Below, piece after piece: positions 17,090-24,963 of a DNA stretch of 62,906 nucleotides. A program made the position numbers and the translations under genes. Each line of letters begins with the position of its first letter. The first letter of the stretch is position 1. The notes under the pieces are model-generated. The model worked only from the letters and a program-made list of their open reading frames with translations, did no database searches and was not told the origin of the DNA. The stretch spans positions 1 to 62,906 of the forward strand of contig NZ_VLNR01000039.1 in NCBI RefSeq assembly GCF_007489275.1. Direction: 5' to 3'. The stretch comes from Aquimarina algiphila (GTDB taxonomy: Bacteria; Bacteroidota; Bacteroidia; Flavobacteriales; Flavobacteriaceae).

Positions 17090-18409
17090 ATGAAAAACCT
17101 CATTTTAGTCACGATATTTCTTTTTAGCATAACTATTCAATCACAAATCCTTAAGCAAAGAGAAAGAGCGGCAGCTATTGATATGGTTCTAAAAGAAAGG
17201 TTTGATAATCTCTTACCTCAATTGATGGATAGAACAGAGTTTGATATGTGGATTTTGATTTCACGAGAGTATAATGAAGACCCTGTGCTTAAAACAATGC
17301 TACCCGCAACATGGTTGAATGCCAGAAGAAGGACAATATTAGTTTTTTATAGAGATAAAGTCAAGAATACTATAGAAAAAATGGCCGTAGCTAGATATAG
17401 TGTAGGTAAAAATATTGATTCTGCATGGGATAAAGAGAAGCAACCTGATCAATGGAAAGCACTGATCGATATCATCTCAAAAAGAAATCCTCAAAAAATA
17501 GGAATTAATTACTCTAAAGACTTTGGGATATTAGATGGTATTGTAAAAACGGACTATGAAGAGTTTATGGAGGCATTACCACAAGAATATAAATCTCGAG
17601 TGGTTTCTGCTGAGAAGTTAGCCATTGCCTGGATAGAAACTCGTACTCAACAAGAGATGGAAATATATAAAGAGTTGGTAAAGATTACTCATGATATTAT
17701 TGAAGAAGCATTTAGCACTTCGGTAATACAACCAGGAACTACAACTACAGATGATGTAGTGTGGTGGTTAAGACAAAAAGTAACCGATATGGGATTAAAA
17801 ACATGGTTTCATCCTACAGTAGATATTCAACGATCTGGCGAAGTACTTAAAAGTCATATCGTTTCCTTTTCTGACCGACCAAAAGATAAAGTAATTAGAC
17901 CTGGTGATTTGATTCATTGTGATTTTGGAATTACGTATTTGAGGTTAAATACAGATTGTCAACAACATGCTTATATTTTAAGAAACGAAGAAACTTCCCC
18001 TCCAGAGTCTTTGGTTAAAGCTTTTACAGATGGAAATAGAGTGCAGGATATTTTTACATCAAATTTTGAAACAGGGAAGACAGGAAATGAGATATTACTG
18101 AAATCCCTGGAGCAAGGAAAAACAGAAGGGCTAAAACCATCAATATATACTCATCCACTAGGGTTATATGGACATTCTGCTGGACCTACTATTGGTATGT
18201 GGGACTCTCAAGGAGGAGTTCAAGGAACGGGAGATTACCAATTGTATGAAAATACGGTATATGCTATCGAACTGAATACCACAGTCAATCTACCAGAATG
18301 GAAGAAAGATATTCGTATTATGCTTGAAGAAGCAGGCTTTTGGGGAGAATCAGGTTTTAGGTATGTAAATGAAAGACAGACAGAGTTGATCACAATTCCC
18401 AAACGTTAA
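17090..18409 (+). CDS. M24 family metallopeptidase (Xaa-Pro aminopeptidase-like)
   Basis: A 439-aa exported peptidase with a signal peptide (MKNLILVTIFLFSITIQSQ). The N-terminal creatinase-like domain (about 25-185) is followed by a pita-bread catalytic domain. All five metal ligands are visible: Asp278 (HCDFG), Asp289, His362 (YGHSAGP), Glu394 (AIELNT) and Glu432 (ERQTEL). The dimetal site is therefore intact. It removes N-terminal residues from peptides, probably next to proline, in the periplasm. It stands alone, between the vWA gene and the orphan lipoprotein gene. Confidence 0.9.
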   Translation: MKNLILVTIFLFSITIQSQILKQRERAAAIDMVLKERFDNLLPQLMDRTEFDMWILISREYNEDPVLKTMLPATWLNARRRTILVFYRDKVKNTIEKMAVARYSVGKNIDSAWDKEKQPDQWKALIDIISKRNPQKIGINYSKDFGILDGIVKTDYEEFMEALPQEYKSRVVSAEKLAIAWIETRTQQEMEIYKELVKITHDIIEEAFSTSVIQPGTTTTDDVVWWLRQKVTDMGLKTWFHPTVDIQRSGEVLKSHIVSFSDRPKDKVIRPGDLIHCDFGITYLRLNTDCQQHAYILRNEETSPPESLVKAFTDGNRVQDIFTSNFETGKTGNEILLKSLEQGKTEGLKPSIYTHPLGLYGHSAGPTIGMWDSQGGVQGTGDYQLYENTVYAIELNTTVNLPEWKKDIRIMLEEAGFWGESGFRYVNERQTELITIPKR

Positions 18410-18491
18410 TTTATTTCAATCTTTTCATAGTAGAGTATATAAAAAAGGTTTTTTAGCTATTTTCGCGCTTTCAAATTAATCAACTCTGTTT

Positions 18492-19946
18492 ATGAAGCAC
18501 TTATTTACATTTTTATTTTTAAGTATAATCTTTTTCGGATGCAGTTCTGATGATGATCCAATAGTTGATGAACCAGATGGTAATGAAGTTGTTGGGGAAG
18601 AAGATACAATTTTATTAACTGTATCTAGAGGAGCAAATTCTAGTCTTAGATTTAATGAAGAAATTAAAGACCTTAGTCTAGAAGCTATTATAACTGGAGA
18701 AGATGGTACTATTTTGGCAAGAAATAGTATAGAAACAAATACAGAGGTTAAATTAGAAGCAGAATACGATAAGAATAAACCATACCATTTACATTTTGTA
18801 CTTAGATATATTGAATCTGATACAGAACCAGAATTTAGATATGAAAATGTTGTAAGATATTTTGTTCAGACTTTTCTTGATGTCGCTAACCGTGAATACT
18901 TTTATGATCTTGATATAGATCGAGGAACAGCTATAGGAACTGCAGAACTAAAATTTGAAAATGTACCGTTTAGTTTCTTAAATGCATCCCATAGCACTAG
19001 TTTTGGAAGTTCTACATCAAGCAGTTTACCTATTGTGGATAATAGACTCAATTTTGAGATAAAAGTTAAACAGAATGGTGTTAACACGGTTTATGCTTAT
19101 GCTCAAAGTGAAGATCCTGGTAACGAGGATTTTAGGTACACAAGACAAGAGCTAAGTAATGGACAGTTGGTTAGTTTGGATTATAACACTTTACCAAAAG
19201 CGAAACAAGTTAAAATTAATTTCCCTGATTTAAGTTCTTCAAATTCAACATTTAGAAGGTTTACTAGTAGTATATCTGGTGTTGATTTATCAAAAAACAC
19301 AGATTTTTTTAGATTTGATAGTAGTTTATTATTTGCAACGGATGAGCTATCAAAAGAATTTTTTTTACCAGAGAATATTTTTGAAAGATATTCATTTTTT
19401 GGAACAGCATCATATGATAATTTTATTACTCATACTAGGGATTTTTATACCACTATTAATGATATTCCTAAAATGTATGTTCCATCCAGTTTAAATGCTT
19501 CTATAACTAATAACTCTTTCCTATCATATCAAGCTACAGTGACGGGTGAGTATGATTATTTCAATTTTGCTGCAGGATATAGTGATGGGGATAATATATT
19601 ATCGACTACTAAAAGATTTAATTGGGTAATCTATAATGGTGCTACGCCATCAATATCAATTACATTAAAAGATTTGATTTCAGAATTTATTAAAAAAGAA
19701 GATGGTTTTAATATTACAGCTGAGAACCTCGGAACTCCACAATTATCTATTTATAAAAGCTCAGAAATTAATAGTAAAGACGATTTTATAGATATGGTAA
19801 TTAATAGAAATCGCTCAAAAAATCTAAGAAATATACCCTATGAAAGATGGATATCTGTTGATAGGGTAGACTCTAGAACATTAAATAAACACTTCTCAAT
19901 TGATAATAAATATTCAAAAGAATATGAAGACGATTATTTAAATTAA
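18492..19946 (+). CDS. Hypothetical surface lipoprotein, 484 aa
   Basis: I do not recognise a family. The signal peptide ends at lipobox Cys17 (IIFFGC) followed by SSDDDP, the acidic signature that sends lipoproteins to the cell surface in Bacteroidota. The mature chain is rich in beta-strand, Ser, Asn and aromatics, with no obvious repeats or catalytic motif, and ends in the polar tail KYSKEYEDDYLN. A TATTTTCG box at 18458-18465 may be its promoter -7 element. It is monocistronic, ending at the shared terminator 19983-20022. A carbohydrate-binding or adhesion role is possible but unsupported. Confidence 0.7.
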   Translation: MKHLFTFLFLSIIFFGCSSDDDPIVDEPDGNEVVGEEDTILLTVSRGANSSLRFNEEIKDLSLEAIITGEDGTILARNSIETNTEVKLEAEYDKNKPYHLHFVLRYIESDTEPEFRYENVVRYFVQTFLDVANREYFYDLDIDRGTAIGTAELKFENVPFSFLNASHSTSFGSSTSSSLPIVDNRLNFEIKVKQNGVNTVYAYAQSEDPGNEDFRYTRQELSNGQLVSLDYNTLPKAKQVKINFPDLSSSNSTFRRFTSSISGVDLSKNTDFFRFDSSLLFATDELSKEFFLPENIFERYSFFGTASYDNFITHTRDFYTTINDIPKMYVPSSLNASITNNSFLSYQATVTGEYDYFNFAAGYSDGDNILSTTKRFNWVIYNGATPSISITLKDLISEFIKKEDGFNITAENLGTPQLSIYKSSEINSKDDFIDMVINRNRSKNLRNIPYERWISVDRVDSRTLNKHFSIDNKYSKEYEDDYLN

Positions 19947-19982
19947 AAAGTGTTTTTATTTTTTTGAATAAACTACAGATGC

Positions 19983-20022
19983 AAAAACTCCAATTATTAG
20001 ATTTCTAACAATTGGAGTTTTT
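19983..20022. terminator. Bidirectional terminator
   Basis: A 13-bp perfect stem (19983-19995 with 20010-20022) begins with five A and ends with five T, so it works on both strands. The loop itself contains a second TTAGA/TCTAA pairing. It serves the lipoprotein gene on the plus strand and the small peptide gene on the minus strand. Confidence 0.85.
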
Positions 20023-20065
20023 AATTAAATCATAGGATAATGATTTATCCTAATTTTTTATCCCT

Positions 20066-20155
20066 TTAGAAAGCACATAAATCAGGTATGTAAAAACCAT
20101 TTACCGTTGCACCACATCTTCCGCAATGGCAGTCACTATCATTCATTCCAACATG
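20066..20155 (-). pseudogene. Out-of-frame Cys-rich continuation of the leader peptide gene
   Basis: One frame away from the 40-aa peptide, starting where its Arg-Pro codons lie, the minus strand reads HVGMNDSDCHCGRCGATVNG then FYIPDLCAF and stops at 20066-20068. The CHCGRC cluster and aromatic tail look like a bacteriocin or pheromone core. A single-base shift near 20156 would join it to the leader as one peptide of about 65 aa. Either the gene is frameshifted or the read has an error there. Confidence 0.45.
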
Positions 20156-20261
20156 GTCGGAATTCTGGACATACGACTCCCAAAAAACCAGCATTAATTG
20201 ATTTTTGGTCTTCTTTTTTAAGAATTGTGACTTTTTCTAAATTTAAAATGTTCTTAATCAT
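20139..20261 (-). CDS. Bacteriocin-like leader peptide, 40 aa
   Basis: A short gene with ATG at 20259-20261. The peptide opens MIKNILNLEKVTILKKEDQK and continues SINAG-FLGVVCPEFRPCWNE. The first 25 residues match the leader of Bacteroidota bacteriocin-like peptides (pattern MLKNILNLxGxxxLxKxEQKxINGG), except that the usual GG is AG. The 15-residue core has two Cys and stops at a TGA. A longer Cys-rich core continues in another frame (20066-20155). It ends upstream of the shared terminator at 19983-20022. There is no ABC peptidase or modification enzyme nearby. The leader resemblance is seen; secretion is inferred. Confidence 0.6.
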   Translation of the reverse strand: MIKNILNLEKVTILKKEDQKSINAGFLGVVCPEFRPCWNE

Positions 20262-20466
20262 TGCGTAAAATTTTAGATGTTAATTTAAATTAGTTTTATC
20301 CCTTACTAATTTTGAAATTCCTTAAAATCTTGCAAATAAAAAAAATATAAATTAATATTCTATATTTTATCCAGTTACAATGATGAGCATTATTATATAT
20401 TGAAAATAGTAATAAACAAAATAGGTTGTTATAGTTTATACATGATATTGATAAATTCGGACTTAT

Positions 20467-20778
20467 TTATGTAAATTGTTTGATCAGTATTAGTATGCCA
20501 ATACCTCCAAAAATAATTCCCCAATATTGCATCTTAATCCAAAAGAGGCTGTGATTTGGTTTTATAATAATTTCTTGCCCTGTTTGCTTGTCTATTACAA
20601 TTCTCCCATCAGATTCATTCCATTTTTTACCCATGAACCAACTAAAAACTCCAGCTACGAAGAGTCCAATAATATAGGCATAATCACTTTGTTCTTTTGG
20701 CAAAATAGATGTAAATACGACAAGGATCACGGCCAATACTAATACCGAAAGGAATCCTCTTCCTGACCATACTATCAT
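20467..20778 (-). CDS. Small membrane protein, 103 aa
   Basis: I do not recognise a named family. There are three hydrophobic segments: about 9-26 (FLSVLVLAVILVVFTSI), about 33-49 (YAYIIGLFVAGVFSWFMG) and about 85-100 (GIIFGGIGILILI). Between the second and third is a short polar loop, NESDGRIVIDKQTGQEII, typical of small inner-membrane proteins with a cytoplasmic or periplasmic hairpin. It precedes the OmpA-like gene's 3' end by about 120 bp on the same strand but is probably separately transcribed. Confidence 0.65.
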   Translation of the reverse strand: MIVWSGRGFLSVLVLAVILVVFTSILPKEQSDYAYIIGLFVAGVFSWFMGKKWNESDGRIVIDKQTGQEIIIKPNHSLFWIKMQYWGIIFGGIGILILIKQFT

Positions 20779-20898
20779 TTCTTAAATATTTTTAATGATA
20801 CCTACTCCTTTTTTTAAGTCCTTTTTCGGTAAGTTCAGACTTTGGTATATTTAATTATGAAAGTAAAATAATCATAATCAATATCCAGTAGTTTATCG

Positions 20899-21969
20899 TT
20901 ATTGCTTTCTTAATTCTACTCTTCTGTTTTGTGCTTTTCCATCCTCCGTAGTATTATCTGAGACAGGTTTAGTTTCACCAAACCCCTCGCTACTTAACCT
21001 GGATTCTTCAATTCCTTCATCTGTTAATGCCATTAAAACTGCTCGAGCTCGATTTTTTGATAGTTTTAGATTTGAACTATCATCACCCACATCATCAGTA
21101 TGTCCTTCGATACTAATTTTTAGATCAGGTGAGTTTTTGAGCATTTTAACAATTTCGTCTATGATAGAGTAGGAGTCTGTTTTTATTCTTGATTTTCCAG
21201 TATCAAAATTAATATGAAGAGCTACAAATCCGTTTTTTTCAATCTCTTCTTTAATTTCACTAGCAGTAATTTTTTCAATGGTTTGTTCAAAATCTTTAAC
21301 TTCAACAATACCTATTTCGCCTGTAGCAGTGTTTGAATATACCTGGAAACCTATTTTTTGAGATTGCGTTCTCAAAACATACATTCTGACTTTATCGTTT
21401 ACCACATCGCCAATGTAAAAATCATGCATATGAGCATATCTTTCGTTTGGGGTATCCCCAAAATTGACCATGAGTTCTTCAGGAATTTTTTGATCAGAAA
21501 TTAACTTCGCTCCAATTGATGCAAGATATTCTGAAACACTTTTATCAAATAAATACTGATTCCAGTCTTGATCAGAATTATCCTTGAGACTCATCTTAAT
21601 ACTCATTTTTTCAACACGTCCTTCAAAAGCAAAGAAAGAAGTGCCATCAAACATCTCTAATTTGTGGAAATCATAAGATTTTGTAGCACTACTACTTTCA
21701 CTCACCTCCATTCCCTTTGGAGGAGTTATATATGGATAGTCACCAATATCTTGATTAGTAATAGAGATGTCATTCCAGTTAAATTCTTTGATAGGTTGTT
21801 TTTCTGTTTCTGTATTTTTAATTACTTCTACAGTTTCAGTTGTTTCACTATTAGGAATAGAAGTTTCTTCTTCTGTCTGTATTCGTTCTTTTTCTTCTGT
21901 TTCTCCAGTGTTATTTTTACAATTCGTTAATAGTAATGATAAGCAGATTACCCAAATTACTTTTGTCAT
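20899..21969 (-). CDS. OmpA family lipoprotein
   Basis: A 356-aa outer membrane lipoprotein (lipobox Cys17 in LLLTNC). An acidic low-complexity linker rich in Glu and Thr (about 20-62) precedes a unique domain (about 65-240). The C-terminal OmpA domain (about 250-356) carries the peptidoglycan-binding residues in SIEGHTDDVGDDSSNLKLS and NRARAV. It should tether the outer membrane to peptidoglycan. It is the last gene of a five-gene minus-strand run with the LytTR regulator; the next gene upstream is 24 bp away. Confidence 0.88.
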   Translation of the reverse strand: MTKVIWVICLSLLLTNCKNNTGETEEKERIQTEEETSIPNSETTETVEVIKNTETEKQPIKEFNWNDISITNQDIGDYPYITPPKGMEVSESSSATKSYDFHKLEMFDGTSFFAFEGRVEKMSIKMSLKDNSDQDWNQYLFDKSVSEYLASIGAKLISDQKIPEELMVNFGDTPNERYAHMHDFYIGDVVNDKVRMYVLRTQSQKIGFQVYSNTATGEIGIVEVKDFEQTIEKITASEIKEEIEKNGFVALHINFDTGKSRIKTDSYSIIDEIVKMLKNSPDLKISIEGHTDDVGDDSSNLKLSKNRARAVLMALTDEGIEESRLSSEGFGETKPVSDNTTEDGKAQNRRVELRKQ

Positions 21970-21993
21970 TTCGTTATATTTTTATGATTTAGA

Positions 21994-22695
21994 TTACTGG
22001 ACTTTTGTTAATTGGTGATATCCAGTCAATTTTCCTTTTTTATTGTAAGATTCAGATTTTATGACCACAACATTATCATGATACCATTCTACACCACTAC
22101 CTTTTACTTTTATGATTCCGAATTTACTTTCAAAATCAAACGTTACTTTTTGACAATCAAAAGTTCCTGCAGGAGTAGTAATACTCTCCTCTCCAACGAT
22201 TTTTCTATTTTTGATATCAAAAGTCATAGTAATAAGTGTAAATCCTTCACTATTTAGTTTTATTGTGATGTGGCCATCATCCATTTGATCTCCTACTTTA
22301 CTGTTTACAGGAAATTCTAGAACATCTCCATCTATTTTCAGTTTAAGTCCTTTTTGTTGTTGTTCTGATAACTTATCATAGTTAAAGAAACGCATCATGT
22401 CTACACTAAACAGTCCTCCTTCACATCTGGTTTTAAAGCTGGTAGTAAAAGTTTCTTTGTTTTTTTGATCTTTTCTGGTAGCTTGAATTATGGCCGTGTA
22501 GAGATTATTTTCTTGCGTAACTGATGTCGTTTCATGTACCGTTGAGTTAAGCTCTTTCCCTTTTTTGTTATAATCAGTATAAGTAAGGATAGCACCTTTT
22601 TTCATAAATAATACTTCATCACAGTTCTGAGCATATGAACGTATGCAAAAAAGAGTAACAAGTATGGTTATAAGTATTCCAATTTTAATTTTCAT
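21994..22695 (-). CDS. TapB-like (DUF3108-like) exported protein
   Basis: A 233-aa protein with signal peptide MKIKIGILITILVTLFCIRS YAQ. The mature part has the DUF3108/TapB pattern: an N-terminal KKGAILTYTDYNKKGK strand pair, a central EESITTPAGTFDCQKVTFDF motif with Cys, and a C-terminal VEWYHDNVVVIKSE strand with KGKLTGYHQL. The family is exported, beta-rich and of unknown function. Its start is 5 bp after the stop of the vWA gene, and it is 24 bp upstream of the OmpA-like gene, so it is in the same operon. Confidence 0.75.
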   Translation of the reverse strand: MKIKIGILITILVTLFCIRSYAQNCDEVLFMKKGAILTYTDYNKKGKELNSTVHETTSVTQENNLYTAIIQATRKDQKNKETFTTSFKTRCEGGLFSVDMMRFFNYDKLSEQQQKGLKLKIDGDVLEFPVNSKVGDQMDDGHITIKLNSEGFTLITMTFDIKNRKIVGEESITTPAGTFDCQKVTFDFESKFGIIKVKGSGVEWYHDNVVVIKSESYNKKGKLTGYHQLTKVQ

Positions 22696-22700
22696 TTATA

Positions 22701-23402
22701 TTACATTTTAGAAGTGATGAATGTACCTTGGTTCTCCTGTGCTAACGTTCTCATAAAGTTATGATCAGCATCTTCGCCAAAAGCAATAGTATGTATGATA
22801 ACTCCCTTGGTATTTACTTTTCGTATTTCCTCTAGTACTGCTTGAGGACCTCCATTAGGAAGACCATCACTCATTAATACAATTTCCTCAACTCCTTCTG
22901 TAGATAAGGCTTCTAAAAGACCATTTAATGTATTTGTACCTCCTCCAGCTTTTAGATTTTCAACAAAAATATTTGAAGAGGTTCTAGATGTATTAGTAGC
23001 GATTCTAAGTTCTATAGATTGTTTGGTTACATTATTGTTATAAGCAAAAACAACAAATTTTTTACCATCAGGTAATCCTTTTATTGCAGGTATTAGTTTT
23101 CGTTTTACAGCACCTAATTTGGTTGCTTGTTTGGTTACCTGCCTACCAAGAATGTTACCTATCTTCCCCCCAATAGTTTTACTTACTACATTTCCAGCTT
23201 TATTGCCAGCTTCACGCATTACTTGATCTTTTACAGATCCTTCATCAATACCTTCCATACTTCCGGATATATCAATGAGATATAGTGTATTTCGATTTGA
23301 TGTTTCAATGCCGAAAAACTGATCAGATTTTTTCATGACATAACATGACTGAAACATGGCAAGTAGTAATAAAAGTGATAAAATTGATTTTATCTTTTTC
23401 AT
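22701..23402 (-). CDS. von Willebrand factor A lipoprotein
   Basis: A 233-aa lipoprotein (lipobox Cys20 in AMFQSC) whose mature part is almost entirely one vWA domain. The MIDAS motif is DISGSMEG (44-51), with later VLMSDGLPNG giving the second Asp and TNTLNG the Thr. Between the first strand and the next, an insertion (about 55-95) is rich in Gly, Lys and Val (KQVTKQATK). It should bind a metal-dependent protein ligand in the periplasm or at the surface. It is in an operon with the TapB-like and OmpA-like genes. Confidence 0.88.
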   Translation of the reverse strand: MKKIKSILSLLLLLAMFQSCYVMKKSDQFFGIETSNRNTLYLIDISGSMEGIDEGSVKDQVMREAGNKAGNVVSKTIGGKIGNILGRQVTKQATKLGAVKRKLIPAIKGLPDGKKFVVFAYNNNVTKQSIELRIATNTSRTSSNIFVENLKAGGGTNTLNGLLEALSTEGVEEIVLMSDGLPNGGPQAVLEEIRKVNTKGVIIHTIAFGEDADHNFMRTLAQENQGTFITSKM

Positions 23403-23446
23403 TTTTTATTCCAATTAAATATTTGTGTGATGTGCTATTCTTTTTT

Positions 23447-24070
23447 TTATTGCCCTAGTTGATTTAATTTAAGTTCTTTAATGGCGTTCTTTAATTGAAC
23501 CATAGAGACTCTTTCTCCGTCTAGAGTAACAATGAATCTATTGGAGATTAGAAGTTCTATTTTAGAATCCTCACTACCATCGTAGCTATCTTTTTCTACT
23601 TCTTCTATAGCTTTATATCCGTTTATAGTTATGGATTTTCTATATCCAGAATCACTCTGTTCTTCGAAATCCCTAGAAAAACCTAATCGGGCAAGTGTTA
23701 CCATTGCACTACCTGTTTCTCCCGCGCCATCAATTATAGAATAAGAAATAAGATCTCCATTTTCGTTTTCATATTCGGCTTCTGCCATATTCATATCTGG
23801 CATAAACTGATTTCCGATAGAGAATTTTTTTCTTGGATACCCCAATAAACTTTCTGGTAATAAAGCTTTTAGTTTTTCTTTGGAGATAGGTGTGGCATTT
23901 TTTAGTTGTTCGCTTTCTTCTTCAATTTTTTCTGCTTCATTGGCCATTTGATTAAGATCCGAAACACTTTCAATTACGTCAAATAGCCCGGGTTCTTTTT
24001 CTCCGCTTTTATCTTTTCCGCAGGAAAATAATAACGCAATACATACTATTGTGATTGCAGTTTTTTTCAT
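23447..24070 (-). CDS. Hypothetical lipoprotein, 207 aa
   Basis: The signal peptide ends at lipobox Cys17 (LLFSCGKDK). A Glu-rich helix (about 34-57, SVSDLNQMANEAEKIEEESE) precedes a mixed alpha/beta domain with YENENGDLISYSIIDGAGE, GYRKSITINGYKAIEE and LLISNRFIVTLDGE. This last pattern (paired strands, then a short helix) is common in flavobacterial lipoproteins of unknown role. It is the first envelope gene after the LytTR regulator (gap 118 bp), so it may start the regulated unit. No catalytic motif is seen. Confidence 0.7.
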   Translation of the reverse strand: MKKTAITIVCIALLFSCGKDKSGEKEPGLFDVIESVSDLNQMANEAEKIEEESEQLKNATPISKEKLKALLPESLLGYPRKKFSIGNQFMPDMNMAEAEYENENGDLISYSIIDGAGETGSAMVTLARLGFSRDFEEQSDSGYRKSITINGYKAIEEVEKDSYDGSEDSKIELLISNRFIVTLDGERVSMVQLKNAIKELKLNQLGQ

Positions 24071-24188
24071 TGTTTTTTCTGTTTTAAAATAGTTTTATGA
24101 ACTAATTTAAATCTATTAAAAACAAGATTTTTTATAAATGTGAATTTGAAGAGGAGTATTTAGAAATCAAGGGAGTTTAAAGAGAATC

Positions 24189-24938
24189 TTAAAACAATTG
24201 GTTAATATATTCTATTAGATTCTTTTTTCTGCTTTGTGCTACTGGTATGCAATGTTCTTGTTTAAGGATTACTTCTTCATTGCGTTTATCAAACTTAGAT
24301 ATATAGCTAAGATTAATTAGAAAGCTCTGATGTACACGAAAAAAATTATAACTACCTAGCTTTTCATCAAAAGATTTAAGAGGTTTTGAAACCAAAATTT
24401 CTTTGTTATTTACAAGAAGGAATGTAGTGTAGTTATTATCTGATTTTGCATATAAAATGTCTTTAATATCAACAATGTGAATAGCATCGGCATTTTTTAG
24501 TACAAGTTTTTTTGACTGATCTTTATGAGAAAGATTATGAAGAAGTGTGTTTAATTGTGATTGATAGTTTGTTTTGTGGATATCCTGAATTACTTTATCC
24601 AAAGCCAAAGCTAATTCTTTCTCTTCATAAGGTTTTAAAAGATAATCTAATGCGCTGAACCTAAAAGCATCGATGGCATATTTGGCAAATGAAGTAGTGA
24701 AAATAATTTTGAATTCGATAGTGTTAAAAAGAGCAAGAAATTCGAATGCATTTCCATCGGTTAAAAAAACATCCAGAATGATAAAGTCAGGTTTTAACTC
24801 TTTTATTTGGTTTGAAGCTTTTATTATAGAGTCACAACTCCCAATAATGTTAATGGTACCATATTTTTCTACAATAGCAGATGCATAGGTAAGTGCTTGT
24901 GGATCATCTTCAACAATAAAGCAAGATATATTACTCAT
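24189..24938 (-). CDS. LytTR family response regulator
   Basis: A 249-aa regulator. The receiver domain (about 1-120) has the acidic pair Glu10/Asp11/Asp12, phospho-acceptor Asp56 (ILDVFL) and Lys107-Pro108 (YLLKPYEE). The LytTR DNA-binding domain (about 145-249) carries DILYAKSDNNYTTF and FRVHQSFLINLSYISK. It is downstream of the TPR histidine kinase by 25 bp, so the two are a matched pair. LytTR proteins bind direct repeats about two helical turns apart; likely targets include the four envelope genes downstream. Confidence 0.93.
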   Translation of the reverse strand: MSNISCFIVEDDPQALTYASAIVEKYGTINIIGSCDSIIKASNQIKELKPDFIILDVFLTDGNAFEFLALFNTIEFKIIFTTSFAKYAIDAFRFSALDYLLKPYEEKELALALDKVIQDIHKTNYQSQLNTLLHNLSHKDQSKKLVLKNADAIHIVDIKDILYAKSDNNYTTFLLVNNKEILVSKPLKSFDEKLGSYNFFRVHQSFLINLSYISKFDKRNEEVILKQEHCIPVAQSRKKNLIEYINQLF

Positions 24939-24963
24939 AGGATAAAGGTAGTATACTTTTTGA

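Noticed and set aside
20527..20742. A 71-aa plus-strand frame opposite the small membrane gene
   Set aside because: The minus-strand frame has three clear hydrophobic helices; the plus-strand frame has no recognisable domain.
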